Under the pieces are notes generated by a model. That model worked only from the letters and a program-made list of their open reading frames with translations, ran no database searches and was not told where the DNA came from. Position numbers and translations under genes: made by a program. A stretch of 64,000 nt of DNA, from contig CAVOKJ010000005.1 of the NCBI GenBank assembly GCA_963696495.1, forward strand, positions 186,001 through 250,000, written 5' to 3'. Of the stretch, positions 56,473 through 64,000 are shown in pieces; positions within the stretch are counted from its first letter, which is position 1, and the number at the start of each line of letters is the position of its first letter. The stretch comes from Bog-756 sp963696495. GTDB taxonomy: Bacteria > Actinomycetota > Acidimicrobiia > Acidimicrobiales > RAAP-2.

Positions 56473-57657
56473 TCAGGCCGAGACGGTGACCAGTGTGCCG
56501 ATCGGGGTCAGGGGGAAGACGACCGCCGCATTGGCCGGCGGCATCTCGACACAGCCGTCACTCTGGGGGTAGCCGTAGCTGCCACGGACGAACCCGTGCA
56601 GCGCATCACCGCCGTTGAAGTAGCTGACCCACGGGATGCCCGGGTCCACGTACTTGGTGCCGTCCGGGTTGGTGCCCTTCATCGTCGTGACCTTGTAGCG
56701 GCTGTAGACGGGAAAGGTGCCCGGAGCCGTCGGGGCACCGGCCACGCCCGTGTTGGCCCGGGTGGAGTACACGGCCACGCCGTTGCTGTACACGGTGGCC
56801 GTCTCGGGGAGCGACTGGGACACGTAGACGTAGTTGTAGGGACTCGGGTCCGAGGAGCCCGCCGCCGCCGCGCCGAGCAGCTGCTGCCACACCGCGGGGC
56901 CGGCCTCGCCGTCCGTGGTGAGGTTGTGCTGGGACTCGAAGGTCATCACCGCGCCCTTGGTGATCTGGTTGGCGGTGCCGACCGTCCACTGGCCGACCAG
57001 CGCCGCCGGCTCGCTCCCCTTCCAGCTGAACGAGCCCTCCTGGGCCTCGGCCGCCTCCTGGGGGGCGGTGAGGGGACCCGAGGGTGCGAAGCTGACCGGG
57101 AGGTAGCCGAGTTGGGCCAGCAGCTGCTGCAGTCGCAGCGTTGACCCGGCGGCCACGCTGAACTGGGCGGTCGTCGGCTGGGCGAGCGTCTTGCCGTCCG
57201 CTCCCGCCACTCCGCTGCCGCCCGCCGGGACGGTGACCGTCTCGGCGCTCGAGGGAACGAGCGGTGCGGTGGCGACGAAGGTGAAGGTGTCCGGCGTCTC
57301 CAACTGCCAGGAGCCGGCCACGGCCGGACTGAGGGAGGGGGTGGGGGAGTCGGCCTTCAGGGGGGCGGAGAATTGCACCGAGATGGTGGCATCGCTCGGG
57401 ACCTCGGTGGTCCCGGCGGCCGGGGTGACCGACGTCACGCTGAGCGGAGCCGAGCGCGACGTGCTGCTCAGGTCGTGCCCGGTCGAGGACATCGGCGCCG
57501 CCGACGCCTTGTTGTCGTTGTTGTGGACAGCGATGGCGGCGAAGCCGACGCCGACCACGACGACGACCCCGGCGGTGATCGCGACGAGCCAGCCGCGTCC
57601 GCCCTTTGTACCCTGATTCGGCCGCGACGGCCTCGAATGTGCGTGCTGTCCAGGCAT
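56473..57657 (-). CDS. L,D-transpeptidase (YkuD) with unusual SDGC active-site motif
   Basis: A 394-residue exported cell-wall cross-linking enzyme. A signal anchor (WLVAITAGVVVVVGVGFAAIAV) is followed by a Big_5/Ig-like domain (SVTPAAGTTEVPSDATISVQFSAPL), a peptidoglycan-binding-like helix region and the YkuD domain (about 270-394). The upstream His (ALHGFVRGS) and nucleophile Cys are present, but the canonical SHGC appears as SDGC in YPQSDGCVEMP. The usual histidine next to Gly-Cys is therefore an aspartate. It should form 3-3 cross-links if active. Confidence 0.87.
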   Translation of the reverse strand: MPGQHAHSRPSRPNQGTKGGRGWLVAITAGVVVVVGVGFAAIAVHNNDNKASAAPMSSTGHDLSSTSRSAPLSVTSVTPAAGTTEVPSDATISVQFSAPLKADSPTPSLSPAVAGSWQLETPDTFTFVATAPLVPSSAETVTVPAGGSGVAGADGKTLAQPTTAQFSVAAGSTLRLQQLLAQLGYLPVSFAPSGPLTAPQEAAEAQEGSFSWKGSEPAALVGQWTVGTANQITKGAVMTFESQHNLTTDGEAGPAVWQQLLGAAAAGSSDPSPYNYVYVSQSLPETATVYSNGVAVYSTRANTGVAGAPTAPGTFPVYSRYKVTTMKGTNPDGTKYVDPGIPWVSYFNGGDALHGFVRGSYGYPQSDGCVEMPPANAAVVFPLTPIGTLVTVSA

Positions 57658-57746
57658 GGGTCTCCTTCTAGGCGCATGAATCTACCAGTTCATCGCCTCA
57701 TTTCGGCGCAGCCCGTGAAGGAGTGGGGCCGGACGGGGCCCTCCTG

Positions 57747-60110
57747 TCATTCGACGCGGTCGGCCACCCGCTCGCGGATGATCTCGTCCAGGCGGACGAT
57801 GGTCTCGTTGTCGGTGACCTTGTTCCCCTCGGGATCGAGGACGTAGAACGCGTCGACGACGGCGGCACCGAACGTGGACACCTTGGCGGAGATCACGTCG
57901 AGGCGGCACTCCACCAGGGCCTCGGTGATCCGGTGGAGCTGGCCGACCACGTCCTCGGCGCGGACCTCGACCACCGTGGCGCTCGCCGAGGCGTTGTTGT
58001 CGATGGTCACCTCGGTGGACACCAGCTGTGGCCTCGTGGCGCGGCGTTCGTTGCGGTAGGTGCGGGCCCGTTCGGCCAGCTTGGCCTCGATGGACAAGGT
58101 GCCCTTCATGACCGCGGCGAGGTCGTCGGACAGACGGGCGGCGGCGGGCCACCGGCCTCTCGACGGCTCGACGGTGAAGATCTCGACGGCCACGCCGTCC
58201 TCGCCGGCCACGGCAGCGCTGCGGACGTTGAGGCCGTGCAGCGCCAGCACGCCGGTGACCTCGGCCAGCAGCCCGGGCCGGTCGGGGGCCACCACGGTGA
58301 CGATGGGGTCGTCGATGGACAGGGCGGGGGCGCCGCGGCTCCGGACCGTCTCCATGATCATGCGCAGCTCGTCGGTGATCCACGGGGTCGGGGGGGCGAC
58401 CGGTTCCCCGGCGAGCAGCCGCCTGGTCTTGTCCACGAGGTCCGCCACCAGGCCGGCCTTCCACGCCCCCCAGGCGGACGGGCCGGTGGCCAGGCTGTCC
58501 GCCTCGACCAGGGCGGCCAGCAGGTCGAGGGTCGACCGGTTGCCGACCTCGCTCGCCACCCGTGCCGCGGTGGCCGGGTCGTCGAGGTCCCGCTTGGTGG
58601 CGCTGTCGGGCAGCAGGAGGTGGAGGCGGACCATGGTGACCAGGGTGGCGACGTCGTCGGCGTCGAATCCCATCCGTGCCCCGATCTCAGCGGCCAGGAC
58701 GATGCCCACCTCGGTGTGGTCGCCGGGGAACCCCTTGCCGATGTCGTGGAGGAGGGTGCCGACCAGCAGCAGATCCGGCCGGTCGACCCGGTGGGCCAGG
58801 GTGGCCGCCGTGGCCGTCGCCTCGAGCAGGTGCCGGTCCACGGTGAAGCGGTGGTACGGGTTGCGCTGGGGCTTGTTGCGGACGGCGGCCCACTCGGGAA
58901 TGTACCGCTCGAGCAGCTGACGCTGGTCGAGGGACTCGAGTGCGGCGATGGCCGGTGGCCCGGTGGCGAGGAGCCGGACCAACGTCGCCCGGAGTCCGTC
59001 GCTCCAGGGCGCCTCGGGGGCCGGGGCCTTGCGTCCGAGCAGGTTGAGGGCGGCGCGGGCGATGGGCAGGTTCTTGTCCGCCGCCACCGCCGCCAGGCGC
59101 AACGACAGCGACGGGTCGCCGCTCACGTCGGCACCGGTGGCGAGCACCACCTCGTCGTCGGTCACCTCGATGCCCGGCTCGCCGGGGACGACATGGGCAC
59201 CGGGCGGTGCGCCCGCCTCGGCTCGGCGCCGCCCCTGGCGCCACCCCCGGCCGGAGTCCTGGGCGCGTGACCAGGCGCCCCGACGCCTCCAGGCGTCGTC
59301 CCCTTCCCAGGCGATGGTCCGACCCGCGGTCGCCACCGTGCGCATCAAGGTGTCGGAGTCCGGCTCCCCGAGGGCCCGGGCCACCTGGTCCTGCTCCTGG
59401 AGCAGGAGGGTGTTCTGCTCTCGGCCGGCCCGACGGTGCAGCTCCACCCGGATGGTGGTGAGAACGCTCCGGGCGTCATCGATGGCCACGGTGTCCACGT
59501 AGTCGGCCAGGACGGGGACGGCCAGCATCATCGCCGTCAGCGCGGCGACGTCCCGGAGGCCGCCGTGTGACTCCTTCAGGTCCGGCTCGAGCAGGAACCC
59601 GACGTCGCCGTAGGAGCGGTGCCGTTCGTCCACCAGGTCGGCGAGCACGCCCAACCAGGGCGGCTTCTGCTTGACCCATCGCTCGAGCGAGCCTTCCAGC
59701 ACCGGTCCGGCCACCCTCTCGTCGCCGCACACCACCCGGGCGTCGAGCAGGCCGAGCGCCACCCGGAGGTCCTCGCCGGCCATGGCCAGGACGTCAGCCG
59801 GTCTGCGCACACTGTGGTCGAGGGAGATCCCCTCGTCCCACACCGGGTACCAGATCTTGTCGGCCGTGGTCGAGACGTCCCGGCGCCCCTTGTGGACGAG
59901 CACCACGTCGAGATCGCTGAACGGGCACAGCTCGCCACGTCCGTACCCGCCGACGGCCATCAGGGCCATGCCCTGCCCGTCACCCCCGGTGGCCTGGTCG
60001 AAGAGGTCGGTCAGCCACTCGTCGGCCGCCCTGGCGTAGGCGCGGCAGAACTCGTCCCCGCGGAGGTCGTGGCGCTCGATCAGCGCCTGTCGGCGGGCGC
60101 GCAGGGACAC
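57747..60110 (-). CDS. glnD: [Protein-PII] uridylyltransferase/uridylyl-removing enzyme
   Basis: A protein of about 787 residues controlling PII by adding or removing UMP or AMP. The nucleotidyltransferase motif GGYGRGELCPFSDLDVVLVH is near residue 50, the HD phosphohydrolase motif LLVGTLLHDIGKGFPGDHTEVG near 453, and two ACT domains fill the C-terminus (VVAPDRPGLLAEVTGVLALHG; VVEVRAEDVVGQLHRITEAL). GTG at 60110 is preferred; another GTG at 60176 is possible. No glnB or amtB lies beside it, although these often accompany glnD. Confidence 0.93.
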   Translation of the reverse strand: MSLRARRQALIERHDLRGDEFCRAYARAADEWLTDLFDQATGGDGQGMALMAVGGYGRGELCPFSDLDVVLVHKGRRDVSTTADKIWYPVWDEGISLDHSVRRPADVLAMAGEDLRVALGLLDARVVCGDERVAGPVLEGSLERWVKQKPPWLGVLADLVDERHRSYGDVGFLLEPDLKESHGGLRDVAALTAMMLAVPVLADYVDTVAIDDARSVLTTIRVELHRRAGREQNTLLLQEQDQVARALGEPDSDTLMRTVATAGRTIAWEGDDAWRRRGAWSRAQDSGRGWRQGRRRAEAGAPPGAHVVPGEPGIEVTDDEVVLATGADVSGDPSLSLRLAAVAADKNLPIARAALNLLGRKAPAPEAPWSDGLRATLVRLLATGPPAIAALESLDQRQLLERYIPEWAAVRNKPQRNPYHRFTVDRHLLEATATAATLAHRVDRPDLLLVGTLLHDIGKGFPGDHTEVGIVLAAEIGARMGFDADDVATLVTMVRLHLLLPDSATKRDLDDPATAARVASEVGNRSTLDLLAALVEADSLATGPSAWGAWKAGLVADLVDKTRRLLAGEPVAPPTPWITDELRMIMETVRSRGAPALSIDDPIVTVVAPDRPGLLAEVTGVLALHGLNVRSAAVAGEDGVAVEIFTVEPSRGRWPAAARLSDDLAAVMKGTLSIEAKLAERARTYRNERRATRPQLVSTEVTIDNNASASATVVEVRAEDVVGQLHRITEALVECRLDVISAKVSTFGAAVVDAFYVLDPEGNKVTDNETIVRLDEIIRERVADRVE

Positions 60111-60205
60111 GGGCGGACCGTACCACCGGGCGACGGCGGGAGCGCCGACCGGGCGGCCGCCCCGGGCGACCTCCACCGGGCGCAGGGAACGATTACCGTG
60201 GTGGT

Positions 60206-60400
60206 ATGGCAGAAGAGGAGCACCGGGGTCTGAGCCTGTTCGACGGTGTGCTCATCGTCGGTGGCGGCCTGATCGCCGTCTTCGTGGCCTTCGCCATCTT
60301 CAGCTTCATCGCCGGCATCGTGTGGTTCGCCGTCAAGGTCGTGGTCGTGGTGGCCCTGATCGCGCTGGTGGCCAAGCTGGTGTTCGGTCGGCGCTCCTGA
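60206..60400 (+). CDS. Small membrane protein, function unknown
   Basis: A 64-residue protein with two long hydrophobic segments (GVLIVGGGLIAVFVAFAIFSFIAGI and FAVKVVVVVALIALVAKLVF), a charged N-terminus and a basic C-terminus. ATG at 60206 is in the gap between divergent genes. The strong codon bias and clear topology support a real gene; no function can be given. Confidence 0.6.
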   Translation: MAEEEHRGLSLFDGVLIVGGGLIAVFVAFAIFSFIAGIVWFAVKVVVVVALIALVAKLVFGRRS

Positions 60401-60431
60401 GCGAATCGGGACCGGGCGCTCCACCTCTCGC

Positions 60432-61457
60432 TCAGGCGATCATCGACTTGAACAGCTCGATGTGCTCGGCCACCATGCGCTCGGTCGAGAAGTAGCCCTC
60501 CACCGCCGCCCGGCAGTCGCTGCGCTTCAGCTCGGGGAGTCGGCTGATGGCGTCCACCATGGCGGCCTCGTCGCCGCAGAGGAAGCCGGTCCGACCGTCG
60601 TCGACCACCTCGGGTGCCGCTCCCTCGGGGAAGGCCAGCACCGGCGTGCCGCACGCCATGGCCTCGATCATGACCATGCCGAAGGGCTCGTTCCACCGGA
60701 TGGGGAACAGCAGGGCCGACGCGCCGGCCAGCAGTTCGAGCTTGCGCTCGTGGGACACCTCGCCGAGATAGTGGGCGTCGGGGCCGAGGAGCGGCTCCAC
60801 CTGCTCGTTGAAGTAGTGGACCTCCCACGGCTCGCGCATCTTGGCGGCCAGCAGGACCCGGATGCCGGCCTTGCGGGCGATCTCGATGGCTCGGTGGGCC
60901 CCCTTGTCGGCAGCCATGCGGCCCAGGAACAGCACGTAGGGACCATCGGCGTCACCGTTCCCGTCACCCACGGGGAACATGGACGCGTCGACCCCGTGGT
61001 GGATCACCCGGGCGATGGGGATGTCGACGGCCGCCCGCCGCTGGGCGTGGGAGATGGCCACGATCGGGACCCGGTGGGCGTTGGCCCGGTAGAGGTCGCT
61101 CAGCTCCTCGTTGAAGGGTCCGTGGATCGTGGTCGCCACGGGCAGGTCGGGGAAGCGCTCGGCGTAGAAGGGCCCCATCACGGTGTGGTCGTGGACGACG
61201 TCGCAGGCGGCGACCGCCTCGTAGGCATGGATGACGTGGCGGATCTCGGGGACGATCATGCCGATCCGCAGTCCCTCGGCCGCCGGGAGGACCCACTGGG
61301 TCGGAACCGGACAGCTGGAGTCGCCGGTGGCGAAGAGGAGCACGTCGTGCCCGGACTTCTGGAACCCTCGGGCCAGTTGGTCCACCACGAGCTCGATCCC
61401 GCCGTAGAGCAGGGGGGGGATGGGCGTCCACGGCGGTGCGATGATTCCGATCCTCAT
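60432..61457 (-). CDS. GT4 family glycosyltransferase
   Basis: A 341-residue GT-B enzyme. The start MRIGIIAPPWTPIPPLLYGGIELVVDQLARG, PVATTIHGPFN, VLFLGRMAADKGAHRAIEIA and the donor motif EPFGMVMIEAMACGTPVLAF are typical of GT4. It transfers a sugar from a nucleotide donor, in glycan, glycolipid or trehalose-type synthesis; the acceptor is unknown. ATG at 61457 is used instead of a TTG four codons upstream. Confidence 0.87.
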   Translation of the reverse strand: MRIGIIAPPWTPIPPLLYGGIELVVDQLARGFQKSGHDVLLFATGDSSCPVPTQWVLPAAEGLRIGMIVPEIRHVIHAYEAVAACDVVHDHTVMGPFYAERFPDLPVATTIHGPFNEELSDLYRANAHRVPIVAISHAQRRAAVDIPIARVIHHGVDASMFPVGDGNGDADGPYVLFLGRMAADKGAHRAIEIARKAGIRVLLAAKMREPWEVHYFNEQVEPLLGPDAHYLGEVSHERKLELLAGASALLFPIRWNEPFGMVMIEAMACGTPVLAFPEGAAPEVVDDGRTGFLCGDEAAMVDAISRLPELKRSDCRAAVEGYFSTERMVAEHIELFKSMIA

Positions 61458-61507
61458 AGTCAGATTCAAGCACCCCGGGCGGTGGGGGTAGGATCCCCGG
61501 ACGCCAC

Positions 61508-61582
61508 GGCGGCGTGGCCGAGTGGTTTAGGCAGGGGCCTGCAAAGCCCCGTACGGCGGTTCGATTCCGCCCGCCGCCTCCA
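61508..61582 (+). tRNA. tRNA-Cys (GCA)
   Basis: A complete cloverleaf: acceptor stem GGCGGCG/CGCCGCC, D-arm GCCGAGTGGTTTAGGC, anticodon stem GGGGC/GCCCC with loop CTGCAAA giving anticodon GCA, and T-arm GGCGGTTCGATTCCGCC. The 3' CCA is encoded (61580-61582). The only tRNA seen in the window. Confidence 0.97.
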
Positions 61583-61835
61583 TCAGCGATGCCCGGACGG
61601 GCTCCGGGGACCGGACATGGCGCGGCCATCGTCGGGTGACGAGCCGTGGGCCGGGGTGCCGACCCTCGATCCCGGGACGGTCGCCCCGGGGCCGGACTCA
61701 GGGGTTGACGCCACCCATCCCGGGTATGACCACAACCATGGCGCCTCCCCGCAGTGCTGCCGACGCGCCTCCGACCGGAGACCGGCGGGTGACCGATGGC
61801 CGATACCACGGCTGTGACCTCCCGGAGGGGCGGCA

Positions 61836-62318
61836 ATGAGGTTCGACGAGGGGAATGGGCCGTCGCGGTGGCGATCGTGGGCCCAACGGGACCGGATGAT
61901 CCCCCGAACCCAGCAGCGCTCGTTCAGCAGCGGTCTGCTCTACCGGATCGATCACTACAGTTCGTTGCCGTGGGCCGCCATCGTCGTGGGGGTGGCGCTG
62001 ATCGGCGGGATCGTCGTCGGGTCGTCCGTCGGGTTCTCCTCGGGCTGGTTGACGGGGTTCGAGACCGGGACCTCGGCGATCACCCTGGTCATGCTCTTCG
62101 TCATCCAGCACACCCAGAGCCGCGAGCAGGCGGCGACGCAGCGGAAGCTGGACGAGCTGCTGCGGGCGTCGCCGGAGGCGGCCAGCGGGCTGATGCTGCT
62201 CGAAGAGGCGTCCGACGACGAGATGCGGGACGTCGAGTCCGAACTCCGAGAGGTCAAAGAGACGGTCGGTGCCGACCACCGGTCGCAGCGTGGACCCTCC
62301 CCGAACCCGCTCGGGTGA
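61836..62318 (+). CDS. Low-affinity iron permease family membrane protein
   Basis: A 160-residue protein matching the low-affinity iron permease/FET4-like bacterial family in its conserved centre: two membrane segments (PWAAIVVGVALIGGIVVGSSVGF, GTSAITLVMLFVIQHTQSREQAATQRKLDELL) and the following acidic tail LMLLEEASDDEMRDVE. Bacterial members are poorly characterised, so iron transport is not certain. ATG at 61836 has GGAGGGGCGGC just before it. The roughly 250 bases between it and the tRNA hold nothing recognised. Confidence 0.82.
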   Translation: MRFDEGNGPSRWRSWAQRDRMIPRTQQRSFSSGLLYRIDHYSSLPWAAIVVGVALIGGIVVGSSVGFSSGWLTGFETGTSAITLVMLFVIQHTQSREQAATQRKLDELLRASPEAASGLMLLEEASDDEMRDVESELREVKETVGADHRSQRGPSPNPLG

Positions 62319-62338
62319 CGCTCAGGCCGGGGTGACCC

Positions 62339-63163
62339 TCAGGACGGAGCCGGTGGCCGGGCGTGGTCCCACAGGAGGCTCGGATCGCCCTCCGCCGCCA
62401 GGAGCCGGTTCGCCGGCACCGTCTTGTCGATATGGCCGATGAGCCCCCGGTAGATCCCGTAGCCGACGAGCTCCTGCAGCCGTCCCGGGAATCGCCCGAC
62501 GGTGTCGACGGGGAGGCCGAGCTGCTGGTTCTCCTGCTGACGGATGTAGCCGGCGCAGTAGTTCATGGCGATCCCCACCCGTCGTTCGGCGGTGGTGTTC
62601 GCCCCTCCTCCGTGCCAGAGGCTGCCGTGCCACACGAGGACGCTGCCTCTGGGCATCTCGGCCGGGACGGAGTCGTACTCCTTCGCCAGGTCCGGCGACC
62701 CGGCGGCCCGGTGCGAGCCCGGGATGACCCGGGTGGCGCCGTTGGCCTCTGTGAAGTCGGTGAGCGCCCACATCGTGTTGCACACGGTCGGCGGATGCGG
62801 CTTGGGCAGCGGGATCACCTGATCGTCGGCGTGGATCGGCTGCGGTGTCTCGCCCGGCCCGATGGCGATCGACGAGAGCGAGGACACGAGGAGCCCGTTG
62901 TCGAGGACCGCCTCGGCCACGGGGAGCACGGCCGGGTGGACGGGGATCCTCTCGAAGTGGGGCCCGTGGGCCAACAGGTTGTAGATGCGGGTGGTGCGGG
63001 TCCCTTCGAACAGGTTGTCGGCCGGGACGATCCCCAGCTCGTGTTCGAGCCGCAGGAGATCGTCGTTCAGCGCGTCGATCAGATCGGGCTCGATGGCGTG
63101 CTCGATGACGGTGTACCCGACCTCGTCGATCTGGGCTGCGTGCTTTGCGACGTCCGTGGCCAT
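62339..63163 (-). CDS. Phytanoyl-CoA dioxygenase (PhyH) family protein
   Basis: A 274-residue Fe(II)/2-oxoglutarate oxygenase. The metal motif HxD appears in PIHADDQVI, the distal His probably in WHGSLWHGGGANTT, and an Arg follows for 2-oxoglutarate; N-terminal YTVIEHAIEPDLIDALNDDL is the standard PhyH start. It hydroxylates an unactivated carbon of a small molecule or acyl chain; substrate unknown. ATG at 63163 is preceded by AGGGGGTGGCG. It converges with the iron-permease-type gene. Confidence 0.85.
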   Translation of the reverse strand: MATDVAKHAAQIDEVGYTVIEHAIEPDLIDALNDDLLRLEHELGIVPADNLFEGTRTTRIYNLLAHGPHFERIPVHPAVLPVAEAVLDNGLLVSSLSSIAIGPGETPQPIHADDQVIPLPKPHPPTVCNTMWALTDFTEANGATRVIPGSHRAAGSPDLAKEYDSVPAEMPRGSVLVWHGSLWHGGGANTTAERRVGIAMNYCAGYIRQQENQQLGLPVDTVGRFPGRLQELVGYGIYRGLIGHIDKTVPANRLLAAEGDPSLLWDHARPPAPS

Positions 63164-63210
63164 CGCCACCCCCTGCTCGGCTCGTTCGGAGCCAAGCCTA
63201 TGGTGCTGTC

Positions 63211-64000
63211 GTGAGGAGAAGCCGACGGCCCGACAACTTCTACGAGTTGCTCACCTGTGGATGGAAGGGCCATGCGCTGGTCGGCACCGACGCCGCCGAG
63301 GTCACTCCGGAGGACGCCCTGGTGGTGAGGGAATCGGACGGCGTGCGGTGGTACCGGTGCCTGCGCTGTGACGCCTGGTTGCCGGGGGACGTCCCCCCGA
63401 CCCCCACCCGGGAGCGGGTGCCGGCGCGTGAGGAGATCGAGATCCCCGACCGGGGTCCGATCCTGCGGGACCGCTACGTGCTGCGGCTGATCGCCCTGGA
63501 CCGGGCCATCCACGTGCTCGTCCTCAGCGTGCTGGCCGTCGTGCTGTTCACCTTCGCCCGCCACGATGCCACCCTCCACCACGACTACACCGAGATCATG
63601 AGCGACCTGTCGGGGACCACCCCGGGAGAGGCGCAGGTCCGCGGTGTCCTCGGTTACCTGGGCCGGGCGTTCAAGTACTCGCCGACCAGGTTGATCCAGC
63701 TCGGCCTACTCGTCGTGGCTTATGCCGCCCTCGAGGCCACCGAGATGGTCGGACTGTGGTTCGCCAAACGGTGGGCCGAGTACGTGACGTTCATTGCCAC
63801 GACCCTGCTGGTCCCCATCGAGGTGTACGAGCTGTATCTGAGTGTGAGTGCATTCAAGGTGCTCACCCTGGTCATCAACCTGGCCATCGTGATCTATCTG
63901 TTGCTGGCCAAGCGGTTGTTCGGGCTCCGCGGAGGCCACCGGGTCGAGCTGGAGCGGAGGCTCGAATTCGGAGGATGGGGGGCCATCGAGCGGAACACCC
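63211..64000 (+). CDS. DUF2127 family membrane protein (3' end outside window)
   Basis: From GTG at 63211 the frame runs open to the end of the window, at least 263 residues. The N-terminus has a possible zinc-binding cluster (LLTCGWKGHALVG and WYRCLRCDAWLPGD), followed by four membrane segments (HVLVLSVLAVVLFTF; LIQLGLLVVAYAALEATEMVGLWFAKRWAEYVTFIATTLLVPIEVYEL in pieces; VLTLVINLAIVIYLLLAKRLFG). The latter resemble DUF2127. Function unknown. It is divergent from the PhyH-family gene. Confidence 0.75.
   Translation, partial: MRRSRRPDNFYELLTCGWKGHALVGTDAAEVTPEDALVVRESDGVRWYRCLRCDAWLPGDVPPTPTRERVPAREEIEIPDRGPILRDRYVLRLIALDRAIHVLVLSVLAVVLFTFARHDATLHHDYTEIMSDLSGTTPGEAQVRGVLGYLGRAFKYSPTRLIQLGLLVVAYAALEATEMVGLWFAKRWAEYVTFIATTLLVPIEVYELYLSVSAFKVLTLVINLAIVIYLLLAKRLFGLRGGHRVELERRLEFGGWGAIERNT

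Overview
This is a 64 kb, very GC-rich stretch of chromosome with strongly G/C-biased third codon positions and frequent GTG (and at least one TTG) starts. Several features point to an actinobacterium. These are a mec–cysO–cysM–MBL–rph–rdgB block in the order of Mycobacterium tuberculosis Rv1334–Rv1341 (lacking rhomboid and murI), a mycothiol-dependent maleylpyruvate isomerase-family protein, DUF2630, a luciferase-like oxidoreductase, a Baeyer-Villiger monooxygenase and DUF2127. The mix of secreted repeat proteins and GGDEF-EAL proteins suggests a member of the Acidimicrobiia or a relative; that placement is inference. No phage, complete insertion sequence or CRISPR array was seen.

Layout. 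1–6.2 kb: a partial secreted-type protein, a nitroreductase, an RNA m5U methyltransferase, a lipoprotein, and a copZ–copA copper export pair whose ATPase carries an extra C-terminal outside domain. 6.2–16 kb: a luciferase-like/ferritin-like pair, two large GGDEF-EAL proteins, an SSAT-like acetyltransferase and a quinone oxidoreductase. 16–28.5 kb: a sphingosine-1-phosphate-lyase-like PLP enzyme, a Gfo/Idh/MocA oxidoreductase, a DHA2 efflux pump, a secreted NlpC/P60 hydrolase with a six-unit repeat domain, and a catabolic neighbourhood (BVMO, esterase, short-chain dehydrogenases, acyl-CoA dehydrogenase). 28.5–36 kb: formate–THF ligase, a TetR-like regulator, a large membrane protein and a CHASE-GGDEF-EAL protein.

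36.4–46 kb, all on the minus strand: a compact, overlapping Pel-like exopolysaccharide operon (TPR-like protein, PelF-like glycosyltransferase, PelG-like membrane protein, anchored lectin-like protein). It is preceded by a giant secreted subtilase-like protein whose reading frame is split by a one-base shift at a C/G run that also reads as a slippery heptamer. Three c-di-GMP enzymes in the same 27 kb make c-di-GMP control of the polysaccharide a natural hypothesis.

46–50.2 kb: a secreted Lipoprotein_15-type protein, a region with short tandem duplications and two gene remnants, then ssrA (tmRNA) and smpB together. 50.2–54.2 kb: sulfur-carrier cysteine synthesis (JAMM protease, CysO-like carrier, CysM) plus RNase PH and RdgB. 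The carrier runs ten residues past its diglycine, which would make the neighbouring protease necessary for activation. 54.2–64 kb: a DUF4388 protein, enoyl-CoA hydratase, L,D-transpeptidase with an altered active-site motif, GlnD, a GT4 glycosyltransferase, tRNA-Cys, an iron-permease-family protein, a phytanoyl-CoA dioxygenase-like protein and a DUF2127 membrane protein running off the end.
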